Under the pieces are notes generated by a model that had not been told where the DNA came from, searched no databases, and saw only the letters and a program-made list of their open reading frames with translations. Both the position numbers and the translations under genes were made by a program. 64,000 bases of DNA from Aurelia coerulea (Eukaryota; Cnidaria; Scyphozoa; Semaeostomeae; Ulmaridae): positions 12,361,501 to 12,425,500 of the forward strand of contig CM076961.1 in assembly GCA_039566865.1 (NCBI GenBank), given 5' to 3'. Positions 22,176 through 33,797 of this stretch are shown here, one piece after another (within the stretch, counting starts at the first letter, position 1; every line of letters begins with the position of its first letter).

Positions 22176-23560
22176 TTGAGGCCGCAAAGTAAGTTTAATC
22201 CACGTAATAAATATGCGGCAATTGAACTTTACATAAGTAAATTAGAGGAAGAAATAATGAATATATCGACAAATGGACACAATTTTAGGAATATCAGTAG
22301 AGAAGAGTATTTAGCAAGTAAGAATCTGAAGTCTGACCGATCCATCGTCATCAAGGAAGCGGACAAAGGGTCAGGGGTGGTTGTTTGGGATAGGGGGGAC
22401 TATATTAGGGAAGCACAAGGACAATTGGGCGATTCAGCAGTGCATGCAAAGCTTGATGACGATCCCTCGGATAGGCTTAAGCAGATCATTTCCGAAACGT
22501 TAGAAACTATAAAAGATCGAGGGGATATTGGCGATTCTACTCTTAATTACTTAATGGTCAATAACCCAAGACTGGGACGGTTCTATCTGCTTACAAAGAT
22601 TCATAAGAGGTTAAATAGCATCCCTGGGAGACCGGTTATTTCAAATTGCGGCTTTTTTACGGAGAATATTTCGGAGTTTCTTGATCACCAGTTACAACCA
22701 TTGGCTAAAAAAGTGACTTCGTACATCAAGGACACCAACCATTTTCTCCACAAAATCTCAGAACTAGGAGAAATTCCCAATGACGCTTTTCTCTGTACAA
22801 TAGATGTTGTGGGTTTGTATCCTAGCATTCCACACGAGGAAGGGTTGGAAGCTGTGGGGGAAGCTCTTGAACATCGAGAAGATAAAAGTATTTCCGTTGA
22901 TTCTATCATGGAACTGGGGCGCGTTGTTCTTAAGAACAATTTTTTCGAGTTTGATGGTGAATTTTATCATCAGTTGAGGGGTACAGCTATAGGTACAAAA
23001 TGCGCTCCATCTTATGCGATTCTTTTTATGGCGGCATTGGAAGAAAAATTATTATCTCAAGCCCCGGATGGACATTGGTTATGGTGGCGGTATATCGATG
23101 ATATTTTCTTAATCTGGCAGCATGGTGAGGAGAAATTGCCACGATTTATAGACTTCCTTAACCAAGCCCACCCTTCGATAAAATTCACAGCGGATTGGTC
23201 AAAGGAAAAGATAAATTTTCTCGATGTTCAGGTGATAAGGGAGGGTGATCGATTAATCACAGATTTGTTTACTAAGCCAACGGATACTCACAAACTCCTT
23301 CATCGTACCTCATGTCATCCTGGTCATACTAAAAAGGGTATACCGTATAGCCAGGCCCTGCGAATTAGGCAGATTTGTTCTGAGGATCGCTTTTTAATGA
23401 GAGGGTGGGGGAACTTACGGGGTGGCTGTTTAATAGGCGCTATGGTGAAAATGAGGTTCTGGAGCAAATCAGCAAAGTTCGCGGCCGCGATCGCTTAAAT
23501 CTTTTGGATAGGCAACCTAAAAATAAGGACGACAAGAGAATACCTCTGGTTCTTACGTAC
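22176..23560 (+). pseudogene. PLE-A reverse transcriptase
   Basis: A 440-codon open frame (22176-23498). It holds the PLE-specific IIxKEADKGSGVVVWDR-like block, GRFYLLTKIHKR and GRPVISNCG. Motif A is CTIDVVGLYPSIPH, followed by LRGTAIGTKCAPSYA and motif C RYIDDIFLIW. These are the diagnostic RT motifs of Penelope/Neptune-type elements, and the catalytic aspartates are intact. A frameshift near 23390 moves the continuing connector (RRYGENEVLEQ, RIPLVLTYHPA) to the 23405-23611 frame. The start codon is not reliable because homology extends upstream to about 21990 across one stop. Confidence 0.9.
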
Positions 23561-23569
23561 CATCCAGCT

Positions 23570-24068
23570 TCATTTCATTTCATTTCATTTTATCTTTTTT
23601 ACCCATGGTAGCCCCTCAATAATAATAATTGATTTACAGGGGGCCATGCTAAAAACTTACAAATAACTACTAATTTACAATAAAAACGATATTTGCTATA
23701 AAACCAAAACCTAAACCTAAACCTAAACCTAAACCTAAACTAATTACAAATTGTCATAAATAAATAAAAGAAAACAGAAAAGAATTGGTGAGAAATTCAT
23801 GGTTGCACCTTCTTTTTAAACGCTCTCAGGGTTGAAGTATTTCGGATCTCAGGGCCAAGACTGTTCCAAAGCTTGGCGCCTCGGTACGCGAAACATTTCT
23901 GCCCCCCTGCCGATTTTAATAATGGCAACCTGAGATTGACTTCGGCGTTTCTAAGAGAACGACTGGTAGAGTTGTTGACTCTCGTGAACATTTCTTTCAT
24001 ATAAGAAGGCACGTCCCCATTAAGGGATTTAAAGACCATTTTCTGAGCTTCAAAATCATTAAAGATGT
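23570..24068 (-). mobile_element. 5'-truncated L2-like LINE inserted in PLE-A
   Basis: Flanked by a 5-bp CAGCT duplication (23565-23569, 24069-24073). The minus frame 24081-23797 encodes the RT C-terminal tail: MVFKSLNGDVPSYM, LRNAEVNLRLP and FAYRGAKLWNSLGPEI. The 3' UTR contains five CCTAAA units (plus strand, about 23710-23740) and ends in GAAAT tandem units. Removing the insert and one CAGCT restores the PLE reading frame, which confirms the boundaries. Confidence 0.88.
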
Positions 24069-25202
24069 CAGCTGTCAACAAAGATTATGACAATTTAAAA
24101 GAAAATTCAAAACTCCTTTTGATAGATAATGAACACAAAGCATTGTTCCAAAACAAGGTATTTTTGTTGTTTCGGAAGGCAAAAAGTCTTAAAGATGAAC
24201 TTGTTAGAGCAAAATTGCCAGTTGTTGGTGAGACTCCGTTGGTTAAGGGTACCTACAGGTGCAATGGCAGGAAGAGTTGCCAGATCTGCAACGTCATAAC
24301 TGGGGGGGGGGGATAATTTTGAAAACTCGGACGAAAATCGATCATTCAAAAATTTTTCGGGGAGGTATAACTGCAACTCAGAGAATGTAGTGTATTTGCT
24401 ACAATGTGAGGTTTTCAACAAAAAGTATGTAGGTAGCACCAAAACCAAATTTAGGCAAAGATTCAATGTTTAAAAATCATATTTCAGATCTTAAGCACGC
24501 AAACATAACGATGGATCACTCGGCAGGGGTAAATTAATCCCACAAGCAAACTTTTTCAGTCATTTCTTTGAGGGGAGCCACAATGGTAAATTCACGGTTA
24601 GGGTTAAAATGATCGATGGGGCTGATGATGTCTTTTCATTGCCACGTAAGGAACTTTTTTGGCAATACAGGCTGGGAACTTTTTTACCCAAGGGTGTGAA
24701 TGAACGGGCTGCAGATGTAGAACTCGATATCTTTGCGTGTGGCGTGGCCTAATTCCTGCCATTGTATCTGATGTCTCTGGGGGGTTTCGCTGGCGGTGCT
24801 CTATGGTCTTCCTATTTGGCTTCATGTTTTTTTGCATGTGGCGTTAGGGTGGAATCCCTATCAAGCCATTCAGGATTCAGCAATTTGCGAATCATTGAAA
24901 GGTTAGATGGGAGGGTCGTGGGGTTGTCAACTGGATCCCTTGGAGGTTTGGTCTGTGACTATTTTGATCCTCCAGGGTGAACATTTGCTAATGTGCCAAC
25001 CATTTCATTTTCTTGTTCACGCTAAAAAAAGTTTGGAACAAAACGTGATTTTCATTCCCACTTGGTTTTAATTTGGGGGGTAGTCATGTTTCCTGGGAAT
25101 AGGGTTCTTTGTAGTAAAAATATAATTTTACTTTATCTTTAGTTTTACCTTGCCTTGTTTATCACGTAGTATAAATTATCGGTTGTCCTTTAGAAAGTAG
25201 TG

Positions 25203-25228
25203 CTGACGAAGACTTTTTAATCGAAACG
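25203..25228 (+). ncRNA. hammerhead-ribozyme-like core in the PLE-A tail
   Basis: CTGACGA (25203-25209), a weak helix II, then GAAAC (25223-25227). The near-identical tail at 59480 has a better helix (GATT/AATC). Hammerhead ribozymes are documented in PLE terminal repeats. The cleavage NUH and helices I/III were not established here. Confidence 0.45.
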
Positions 25229-25255
25229 TTCAAGATTTTAACAGTTGTGTTTTTA

Positions 25256-25338
25256 ATATTATTATTATTATTATTATTATCATTATTATTATTATTATTA
25301 TTATTATAATTATAATAATTATATTATTATATTACAAT
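25256..25338. repeat. (ATT)n microsatellite
   Basis: An imperfect (TTA)n array joining the PLE-A 3' end to the RLE-LINE at 25347. Confidence 0.95.
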
Positions 25339-25346
25339 GCGTGATT

Positions 25347-26785
25347 AACGGAAGAACAACTAGATAATATTGACAGGTCAGTTACTAAGACTGCCAGAGA
25401 AATGTATGCATTATACACTACTACAACCAATCTTGTGATTTATTTACCACGGGAGTATGGTGGTATTGGAGTGAAAAGAGTGTCTGATGTTTATCGGACT
25501 ACAAGACTGGCATTTCTAGTCAAGATGCTGAATCATGATGTGCCACAGTTCAGAAATATGGCTCGTGAGTCTTTGAGGTTAGATATGGACAAAAGGGGAG
25601 TATTACTGTCAGAGAGTAGCGATAACTTTCTTGGCTATGACTTGAATTCTAAAGGTTTTTTGAATACGAGAACGCGATTCGGGTGCCAGTCAGACTGGCC
25701 AGACATGTTACGATATGCTCGTAAGTTGGGCGTTAAAGTGATTTTCAGTAACGGAAAAGCAGAAATAACTTACAACGATTTAACTCTGGACGAAACCCCT
25801 AAACTTCAGAATATACTTTTTCGCATTACCATAGATAGAGATCTTCAAAAGGCCAAAGAACTTAGTATCCAAGGTCCTTTTCTTGGACTAAATGACATTC
25901 AGGTAAAAGCGTCTCATTCTATCTTTTACAACTGGAAGATAAGCGATGATTTGGTCCGTTTTGCTATCAAAAACAACTTATATTTGGAACAGGTCAAATG
26001 ATCCGTGTTGTCCGCTATGTTTTAGCCACACAGAAAGTATTGCGCATTTGTTTAATGGATGCAAGGAATTTCATAATTTCTACAGTCGCCGGCACGATCG
26101 GATTGTTGAAAAACTTTTCGATGAAATAAAGTTGATATTATGTTCGAGCAAGAAAGTTTATACAAACAAGTTACTAGAAACTTTGTTGCCAGAATATCGA
26201 GAAGAGCTGACCTTGCTTCAACATCGGAAACCGGACATTGTTATTATTGATAAAACTTCACGAGATATCATCATAGCAGAAGTTACAGTTTGTTTTGATC
26301 TCTACTTTGGATTCTCGTTTCCAGCGAAGTGTGGTCGCTACCAGGACCTGTGTGACGTTCTTCGTGAAAATGGATGGAACCCTTCTCTTCATGTTCTGTG
26401 TTTTGGTGCGCTTGGCTGTATCAAAGAGGACGTTTATGAACGATTGCGGAATATTGGCTTTGGAAAAGGAAAAGTAAAGGAACTGTTAGCTTGGTGCTCG
26501 ATTTCTAATATTATTGGAGCGAACTATATCTGGAGGCACAGGGTGAAAAAATTGAGTCACTGATTTCTTTCCATTTCACCTTTCGTTTTGGTCTGCTTTT
26601 GATAAACCTGGCTTTTAAGCCCACGTCAAGTATCATTCTGTTCATCTTTGATACTCAGTGATAAATTTATTCACCGTTTGTACCATGGCGTTTATTAACG
26701 GTAACTGTAAACCAGCAAACATTCTGTATATATTAACTAAGCAGTAGGTTTTGCCATTTGCTTGGGTGCAGAATAATTTAGAATC
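25347..26785 (+). pseudogene. RLE-type LINE family B, copy 1 (5'-truncated)
   Basis: Frame 25347-26001 encodes the post-RT region (LPREYGGIGVKRVSDVY, CQSDWPDMLRYARKLG). A single frameshift near 25985 continues into 25946-26563. There follow a zinc motif CPLCFSHTESIAHLFNGC, the RRHDRIVEKL segment, and a restriction-like endonuclease core with RKPDIVIID and AEVTVCFDLYF. This layout (RT, Cys/His knuckle, PD-(D/E)xK nuclease) is that of R2/R4/NeSL-like LINEs. Both ends lie in (ATT)n. Family assignment is by motif only; the exact clade is unknown. Confidence 0.8.
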
Positions 26786-26787
26786 GT

Positions 26788-26811
26788 ATTATTATTATTA
26801 TTATTATTATA
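26788..26811. repeat. (ATT)n microsatellite
   Basis: A short array between two RLE-LINE fragments in opposite orientation. Confidence 0.95.
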
Positions 26812-27304
26812 GTGCATTTTCTTTCACCTTTATTCACAACAACTATGTCCGGTCTCCTTGCCTCGATTACATGATCACATTGAATGTTCACATCCCATAG
26901 TAGCTTTACCTCGTCAGTTTCAACTACACCGTCAGGGGAATGCTCATACCATTTGTCTGCCCTTTCTATATCATATTTCTTGCATAAATGCCAATGCACC
27001 ATTCTCGCAACATTGTCGTGTCTTCGTTTATATTCTTTCTGTGCCAACTTCTTGCACTCACTGACAATGTGATATACAGTTTCGCCTTTCTCTTCGCACA
27101 TCCTACAAAGTGGTGACTCTGCTGATTTGTCAATATGGTGTTTAACATAATTTGTTCGGAGGGCCTGTTCTTGTGCTGCACACAAAAGTGACTCCGTTTG
27201 TATCTTTAGATCAGCTTTTCTCAGCCACTTCCATGTCTCCTTTGCATCGATTGATTCCGGCATCTCTCTAACAAACTGACCATACATTCTTTTTTCCTTC
27301 CATC

Positions 27305-27306
<2 letters not shown>
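26812..27306 (-). pseudogene. RLE-type LINE family C fragment
   Basis: A minus frame encodes ETWKWLRKADLK, CRMCEEKGETVYHIVSEC (zinc knuckle), the YKRRHDNVARMVHWHLC segment and EARRPDIVVVNKGE, the start of the restriction-like endonuclease. At that point the protein dissolves into poly-Ile encoded by the (ATT)n array, so the catalytic lysine and everything after it are gone. The 5' side also ends in (ATT)n. It is distinct in sequence from family B but has the same domain order. Other family C pieces: 41883-42250, 50367-50640, 51550-52200. Confidence 0.8.
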
Positions 27307-27350
<44 letters not shown>

Positions 27351-27358
27351 ATTATAAT
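27307..27358. repeat. (ATT)n microsatellite
   Basis: About 14 units; bounds the 5' side of the family C LINE fragment. Confidence 0.95.
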
Positions 27359-27451
27359 CAATGGAATGGTTGCAAACCCAAACAAATTCCAGCTAATGTT
27401 CCTTGGCTTGAAAGGGCAGAGAGGACTGCAGCTTAACATCAATGAGAACAA

Positions 27452-27825
27452 ACAAACAAGGCCGCAAAAGTTGCTCTGAAACCCCTGTATCTAGCGCGCT
27501 CGTTGTGCATTCCAAAAATTGTTTTTAAGAGCAAACATGAGCATATATCGAAAGAACAAGAATATATCCAAACATCTACCTCGGGCATTTTATTCATTTG
27601 GCTCAGAAGCTGAGCAGTAAGTGCTTTAATTACACCCAAAAAAGAAGAGAATTGAATCGCCTCCCAATCGGCTTTTGAAGCAAACATATAAAATGCCTGA
27701 TCCAGATATCTAGATATTTCCTTCTTCTTTTTTTGCTCATGTTTGCTCTTAAAAAACAACCTTTGGAATGCACAACGATCGCGCTAGCTACCTGGGTTTC
27801 AGAGCAGCTTTTGCGGCTTTGTTTA
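27452..27825. mobile_element. fold-back element with about 93-bp arms
   Basis: 27452-27544 and 27733-27825 are inverted repeats, roughly 88% alike. They share GCCGCAAAAG, TCTGAAACCC, TGTGCATTCC and AAGAGCAAACATGAGCA. The 190-bp centre has no coding sequence. Ends and target duplication are unclear. It lies 200 bases from the exon at 28039. Confidence 0.7.
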
Positions 27826-28038
27826 TTTTGATTTACTGGTTGAGAGAATTGCCTTTGTCTGCGATCGATAATCGCTTTGAATTGCAGTGTCAATCAAAAT
27901 CAACTCATGCTATTTTCTTACAAAATCTGTCCTTGTTCGTTGGATTACCCTGCACCTGGCTGTCATTTGTTAACAAGTGATAGAAAAAATATGAACAATG
28001 CAATTCGACTCAAGTTGATACGACGAAGGCATATTCAC

Positions 28039-28119
28039 CTGCACAGACATAAGATCCAACCGTATTCTGACAATATGTTCCAGCTAAACAGAAATCTTCA
28101 GAAGAGCACTCATCAACAT
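28039..28119 (-). CDS. CRELD: CRELD-like gene, exon encoding EGF-CA module 2
   Basis: An 81-bp phase 1-1 exon with acceptor GTATTTCTTTCAG and donor GTGAATAT. It encodes DVDEC, a Cys pair, YCQNTVGSYVC and a final Ala. D-x-D-E-C, the Asn in CQNT and the aromatic in GSY form the calcium-binding EGF consensus. It lies 596 bases downstream of furin-like exon 2, with which it joins in frame (AAA-G/AT giving CKDVDEC). Confidence 0.85.
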
Positions 28120-28715
28120 CTGAAAGAAATACACACAGAGTTAAGAAATACCTACAAAGAAAAACAACAACAAACAAACAAACAAACAAACAAATAGATA
28201 AAAAACATTACTGTCTATCAATCAGCGCTATCGATCTAGCCAATATTTTCTTCCACAATTCCACCAGAAAGAGCTTAGGTAACGGGTATGCTCTAAACAT
28301 TTCCCTAATGAATTACATTCCATTGAACATTAAAAAGAAAATTGCAAAACGGTTTATGTTCCCATTCACAAAGACAGAAACTGGGAGCAAATTCCTTTGC
28401 TACAATTGTCCGGATAGATAGTAGAGTGTCAATTCAAAATCTAAAAATCCGATAATTTTCCAAGAATTTTTTGCAAAGACCGCGATTTGCACAGAAGGGA
28501 AGGAAAAAGACAGAACTAGGGACATCAGTCCTAATTTCTAAGCTCCAAGCCCAAGGACCATTGCCTGCCCGCTGTAAAATTCCACTCACCTTTAAAAGGC
28601 AACTTTATTTACAGTTTTTACAGCTGTACAAGTGCAAGTTGAAGAGGAATGCATAATTTGGTTTTCTCTTTATATTGAGCAAACAAACCAAATCTAAAAA
28701 CATTAACAATGGTAC
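28120..28715. other. intron 4 of the CRELD-like gene
   Basis: 596 bases. It contains a CAAA-type simple repeat at 28166-28195 (minus-strand pyrimidine-rich, 47 bases before the EGF exon) and nothing else recognised. Confidence 0.7.
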
Positions 28716-28817
28716 CTTTGCAGCCATCTTCATTATCTTTGACATAACCATCTTTGCACTCCAAACAGCTTTTTGCACCTTCACCAGTGCAGTTGTCTCT
28801 ACAAGACTCGTGACAAC
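28716..28817 (-). CDS. CRELD: CRELD-like gene, exon encoding furin-like repeat 2
   Basis: A 102-bp phase 1-1 exon, the same length as furin-like exon 1. The acceptor is GTTTTCAAAG and the donor GTACCATT. It encodes GCHESCRDNC, then GEGAKSCLECKDGY and a final GCK. The upstream partner is the EGF exon at 52781-52704, across a 23.9-kb intron packed with retroelements; the junction codon is GGT. Equal exon length and phase suggest the furin-like/EGF pairs arose by exon-pair duplication. Confidence 0.85.
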
Positions 28818-29304
28818 CTTTGAAAACATAACCAATAAACGGTTAATCTCGCTTATATTTTGACGGAAAGGGACCATAACGTAATTCTAGGCTTATCTAC
28901 AGTTAAGCAAATACCAAATCAATTGCAGTTCATTATTGCTACTGGCTCCAGATTTACAGCTTCTCTAGCAAGGAGGGCGAGAGGGTTACGTGGTATCTCT
29001 GCCCGACGTGGATGTGCCGTCTTTCGTGGTATTCGTTTCAAAACTTTTACTTCGCTCCATGTATCGAAGGAAGGCAGGCAGGCTTTCTAGAGCAGGATAT
29101 CACAAGGGGGTATTTGTTTAGAGCAGGCTGTTATTCAGTGTTACTCGGCTCAATTCATACATTTTGGATAAAGTCAACAAAATTGTTTCTGGAGTTGGCT
29201 GTTATTTGGAGAAAAACTTCTGAGGCCGGGTGAAAAAAAAAACATTTTTGGGAGGCACACCTCCAACTCAATGAATGCCACTACCATAGCCTCTAGGAAA
29301 ACTA
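28818..29304. other. intron 3, nothing recognised
   Basis: No family recognised. The open frames at 28860-29233 have no motifs. Confidence 0.3.
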
Positions 29305-29525
29305 CCGGGTGAGTCAATAAAAACAATCCCTGCTTACTAAATACTGCTCCCTAGCAACTTTTCCTCATACTTTCACCTTACAGCAATGGCTTGAAAATGC
29401 TTTAACATGTGCTGTTCTCTTGGGATGATGCACAAATCTTCTCATAGTATGAATAACGCATTAAGGGGATTCCATCCTCCCAAAAAGACAAAATACATAA
29501 ACACATGTAAGTGTCATTAGTGATG
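29305..29525 (+). mobile_element. Tc1/mariner-type MITE, family A, copy 3 (fragment)
   Basis: Begins TA-CCGGGTGAGTCA, then follows the copy 2 interior (AGCAATGGCTTGAAAATGC, TTCTCTTGGGATGATG, GGGGATTCCATCCTCCCA). It is much diverged and ends internally, with no right repeat. Confidence 0.7.
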
Positions 29526-29532
29526 CACTGAT

Positions 29533-30090
29533 ATTTTGCGGAAATTCAGAAGCTGTAGGGGATGAATACAAAAATACCTTCGCCCCAAAACTAGCGATGT
29601 GCAAATGAATTTTTGACAAATCAGGAATGTTTTTACATTTTCTCTTAAACTATAAGCTTGTCGAAAATTCTGTCACTTCGGATTTTGATATTCCACTCAG
29701 ATCGAGAGAAATCTGTTTTAATAAAGCCCTAAAATGAACGCAATGACGAATGCTTTAGGTTAAGCAGAAACATTTCCTTGAAGGACAACTTCAGTATGTT
29801 GCATAAAGGCAACAAATATTGATTCGTAGACCATATTAAACCTGTCTACATGAAATTTTTGGTGTTGCATAACGTTCGAAAGGGGCAGTATCTTCTCTGA
29901 TTCCGAGCACGGTACCATCTTCTGAAACACTACAATCACATTCTAAAGAGCCAAAGCTCGACAAGAAACCCGTGCCAATAATGTCACAAATAAAATGTAA
30001 ATCCTAATATACTCACCAATTCTTCATTTGCTATGGATGAACCGAAATTGGATTAATCCAAAAGTCCATAGGTTGCATGCGACACAAACG
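29533..30090 (+). repeat. dispersed repeat R, longest copy
   Basis: 29533-29880 matches the reverse complement of 36160-36502, and 29884-30090 matches the reverse complement of 33585-33780. The two matching blocks are adjacent here but separate elsewhere. On minus, 30010-29890 has an open frame with FLSSFGSLECDCS that is partly conserved in the 33.7-kb copy. The family is not recognised. Confidence 0.65.
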
Positions 30091-31070
30091 AATTTAACAA
30101 GGATTGAAGATAAAGCAATTAATGATTTCCCTAAGTTTCAGCACCACAGTCTTCACTGCGGTACAGTGTTGATGAAATGTCTACGACATCCAAATTCTGA
30201 GCTGAAATGGCGTAAAACTGATCACGTCTATGCTTCGATAATTTTTTTCAATTGATCGAGAGAAAAGTTGGGATATTGACAACAGTCTAGATTTTGATGA
30301 AGGAGTCAGGTGAAATGAAATGTTAAACTCATTTATTCCCCTGCATTTTTAGGATATCGTACGATCTACGCTCTTGCCTTTTCCACATCCAAAAACTGTT
30401 GGTTGTTACTTGCTTTGAAAGTAGTTCCCAAAAAGAGGGTTCCGCAGACATTTTAGCAGTTCTAAGAAATATGCCCTCGAAAGCGTTTAAAATTGAAACA
30501 ACCCACCACTGTCTCAGGGAGGGGCAGAGGAGTGGAGAGATCAATTCGTCGCTTTTTGTCCACAATTGGTCAATTTTCAGAACAGTCTCCATCGCCATTC
30601 TTTCTTCATGAAAGCAAATAAATCTATGGAAGTGGTATGAAATGAGAAACATTTGAATTTCTGATAGTGGTTTTTGGGAACAAACGAGCAGGACCAAAAT
30701 AGAAGGGGCAAAAATTGTGAAGGATTTGGAGGCGATTACACGTATTTCTTTTATGAAAAGCTGCTTATAAGTAACGGTAGGCTCAATTATTCAAAAGATA
30801 AGAAACAACCCTACCTAAATATAATATGCAAAGAAACTTTTGCAATTTGCAGATTTAATTTTCCCATCGCACTCAAAAATGTTTTGAGACTGTACAGTTA
30901 TAGCAGCTGTTTGGACATAATCACGAGTGAAACTTTATATTATTTACTTTTTTTTATCTTACAAAGAAATTAGGAGCCCTTTCACAAATCGAAATTAACT
31001 CTATACTGAGAGACCATTCTCCAATTCTGTATGTATCAATTTGCCACTATGAATATTTACAGGTTTTGCA
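30091..31070. other. intron 3, unassigned
   Basis: A 122-codon minus frame (30697-30329) and two plus frames have no recognisable motif, repeats or splice context. I call nothing. Confidence 0.3.
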
Positions 31071-31637
31071 GGGTGTCCCAAAAAAGTTGTGCCCCGTTTT
31101 CCGGGCGATTGTGACAAAATGACAAAAGGTTCTCGCCAAACTTTTATATGAAGTTGCTCTTCAGATTTGCTGTCTTCCCCGTCAAAATCCGTTGAAAGAT
31201 GATGGAGCTATGACCTTCAGAAGACCAAATTTTCCTGATGGCTGAAACCAGCGGTCGGCCATTTTATCTTACTGTTTTGCAGTGATAAATAGCTTCACGT
31301 GAGGTAAGAAATATTGTCTGTGATGTAAGAAATAGTTGGAAATTCTTTGATCACGAGAGCTATGGAATTGGCGGCTGCTGTTTCATTTCATCCATGGAGT
31401 TATTTATCGCTGCTAAATAGTAAACAAAATGGCCGACCGCTGGTTTCAGTCATCAGGCAAATTTGATCTCCTGAAGGTCATAGCTCCATCATTTTTCAAC
31501 GGAACGGATTTTTACGAGGATAGTAGAAAACTTCAATTGAATATCTGAAGAGCAACATTATGCAAAATTTTGGCGAAAATCTTTTGCAGTTTTGTTGCCA
31601 TCTTTAGGCAAACGGGCATAATTTTTTTGGGAAACCC
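31071..31637. mobile_element. fold-back MITE, family with GGGTGTCCC ends
   Basis: The left end GGGTGTCCCAAAAAAGTTGT and the right end (reverse complement GGGTTTCCCAAAAAAATTAT) begin inverted arms of about 230 bp. The arms share TCATAGCTCCATCAT-like and AAACCAGCGGTCGGCC-like blocks. No coding and no clear target duplication. Confidence 0.8.
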
Positions 31638-31699
31638 TGAATGATAAAAAATAGATACAATACAATATCAAATGTTAAAAACGTAAAGATAAACACCCC

Positions 31700-33600
31700 T
31701 AATTACAGTGGCAGGGATGGCACTTAATGGTCAAGCTGACCTTATTTCCATAATGGTCCCCTTGATATAACAGAAATACATAGACAAAAGGAAACGCAGA
31801 GCTGCATGTGTGTTTTTAATATGGTCCTTAGTAGAAGACATAAACGTCATCTTTCTCTTTCTGTACATTTTGGAAAAAGTTCTCTTTCATGCTATGTTTC
31901 GATGCATTAATGCTGTTTGTTGATTTGATCTTAGATGAAAGACTATTCCATGTTTTGGGCCTAGATAAGATAGGCATTTTTGTCCAGCATCATTTTTTAG
32001 AAATGGAATATCTAATTTGAACTTGGACCTTCGTGTTGTTCGGCACCGGTTGACTGGACGGGATATCAATGTACGCTCAGGCAGTTCCTTTGAAAAATTT
32101 TGTTATGTTGACACAGACACATTGATCTATCCTGTTCTTCGTAGGGAGCCAATTTATAGGCTTGAATTCTGTGACCCCAATATGTGCTGTGTTTTTAAAT
32201 TCAGGCAAAAATGAATGCATTTGTTTTATGCCGTTAGGATTTTTTGGACAGCCTCTCATTCAACCCTGCATACCAAGAAGTGCATGCATAATCAAAATGA
32301 GGTTGAATAAGAGCATTTAAAAGCAACCTGCGAAGGGATTTATCCAGGAAGTTTTGTTTCCTGTACAGATATTTTAGTTTGCAATTTATTTTTCCAAGCA
32401 TCTTAGTTGCCAGGGAGACTTTTACCTTGGACACATCCCAGATATATGACTGTTGAATGCTATTTAATCCTTATATCACCATTCCTAATGTCCAATTTTT
32501 CAGGCTCTTGTTTTTTCCAAAGAGAATGGACTTAGTTTTGTCCTCTCCAAAATGAATGCACAGTTGTTTTCTACAAACAATCACAGAGGGAATTGAAATT
32601 TAAGTTTAAATTGATCTCTATTTGCTCTATGTTTTTGTTTCTAAAAATTAAGCAAGGATCATCTGCATATAGAAGCTGGTCACAGTCGACCGCTCGTGCC
32701 ATGTCATTCACGTAAAGAACCACGATTTGAATATTCCATGCAAAGGTTGACAGTAAATGATCGGTCCTGAAGGTAAGATTTAAACCACGAAATGGCGGAT
32801 TTGCGAAAGCCAAGGTATGCCATTTTATCCAGAAAGATGTTGTGGTCAATTGTATCAAATGCTTTTTGAAGGTCAATTAAGATCATGCCTGTAAACAACC
32901 CATTTTCAAATCCTTGAGGGATCTTATCATTCATGAAGATAAGCAGGTATCTGTTGAGCGATGAGCAGGAAAACCAGATTGGTATCTATACAATATTTTC
33001 TTTTCATCAAGGTACTTTTGTACTTGACCATGAATTATTTTTTGAATAATTTTTGAGAGTTGCCGAAGCAAAGAAATTGGTCGATAGTTTTTGGGATCAT
33101 CTTTCGATCCTTTGTTAAAGAGTGGTTTTAGTTTTGCTTGTTTGCAACCATCAGGAAACTTGGATTGTAGGATTGGGAGATTACATAGTTCGGTTTTCGG
33201 CTCAGCAAAAGCGGTTGCACCATCTTAGAGGAATTTCCCTGCTATATTATCTAAACTAGTCGCTTTTGAGGGGCTTATCTCTTCTAAGAGCTTGAGGACG
33301 TTGTCAGAGGATGTGGGAAGCAATGAGAATGGTTCAAAAAAGTTCATGTGCTGGTAATACTTTCGCACAGTGGGGATGGGATAATTTTCTTTACTAAATT
33401 TGAAGCTAGATTTGAAAAGAAGTCCTTGAAAATTTCAGCATTTGCTTTATCATCGAAAGATGTTTGCCTTTATCATTTAGACTGTTTTTGGAGGGCGAGT
33501 TGTTTCCTGATGACATTGATTAGATGATTTTCTCAAAATTGTGGAAATCATCGATTGGGTTTATTCTTGTCAAATTCGTTTGTGTGGCAAATTGGACTTT
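31700..33600 (-). pseudogene. decayed CR1-like LINE (intron 3)
   Basis: The minus strand from about 33480 encodes, across several frames: EISPSKATSLDNIAGKF, KNYRPISLLRQLSKI and YRYQSGF; then IDLQKAFDTIDH (motif A, 32934-32704); LLYADDPCLIF (motif C, 32876-32571); the SRNPS-like post-RT part with LIQPHFDYACTSWY (32434-32234); and a C-terminal relic (32069-31887). The segment around the GVPQGS motif is missing. Multiple stops; inactive. It differs from the 2A-LINE family and is closer to L2/CR1 types with HFDYA. Confidence 0.8.
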
Positions 33601-33780
33601 TGGGTTTATCCGGTTTTGGTTGATCATATCAAATGAAGAATTGGTGAGTATCTTGCGTTTTACATTTTATTTGTGACATTATTGGTAGGGGTTTCTTGTC
33701 GAGTTTTGGTCCTTTAGAATGTGATTGTAGTGCTTCACAGGATGGTACTGTGCTCGAAAGAAGATACTGCTCCCTTTGAA
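33585..33780 (-). repeat. dispersed repeat R, partial copy
   Basis: Matches 29884-30090 in inverse orientation, including GAAGAATTGGTGAGTAT and GACATTATTGG. Confidence 0.65.
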
Positions 33781-33797
33781 TGCTTATTTTTTAATTA

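Larger units (their letters stand above)
21990..25255 (+). mobile_element. Penelope-like element A (GIY-YIG type), interrupted
   Basis: Order on plus: N-terminal region (from about 21990, with EISVLSKGLKF), reverse transcriptase, Cys-rich linker CNGRKSCQIC (24261-24290), GIY-YIG-type endonuclease (YLLQCEVFNKKYVGSTKT, about 24391-24450), C-terminal NERAADVELDIFACG, then a 3' UTR with a hammerhead-like motif and a terminal (ATT)n. An L2-like LINE splits it at 23570-24068. Stops occur at about 22149 and in the GIY-YIG region, so it is inactive. It sits inside intron 5 of the CRELD-like gene, opposite strand. Confidence 0.9.

Noticed and set aside
23470..23495. GCGGCCGC next to GCGATCGC, resembling a cloning linker
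   Set aside because: It lies inside PLE-A coding sequence and translates to a stretch aligning with PLE-C, so it is natural.
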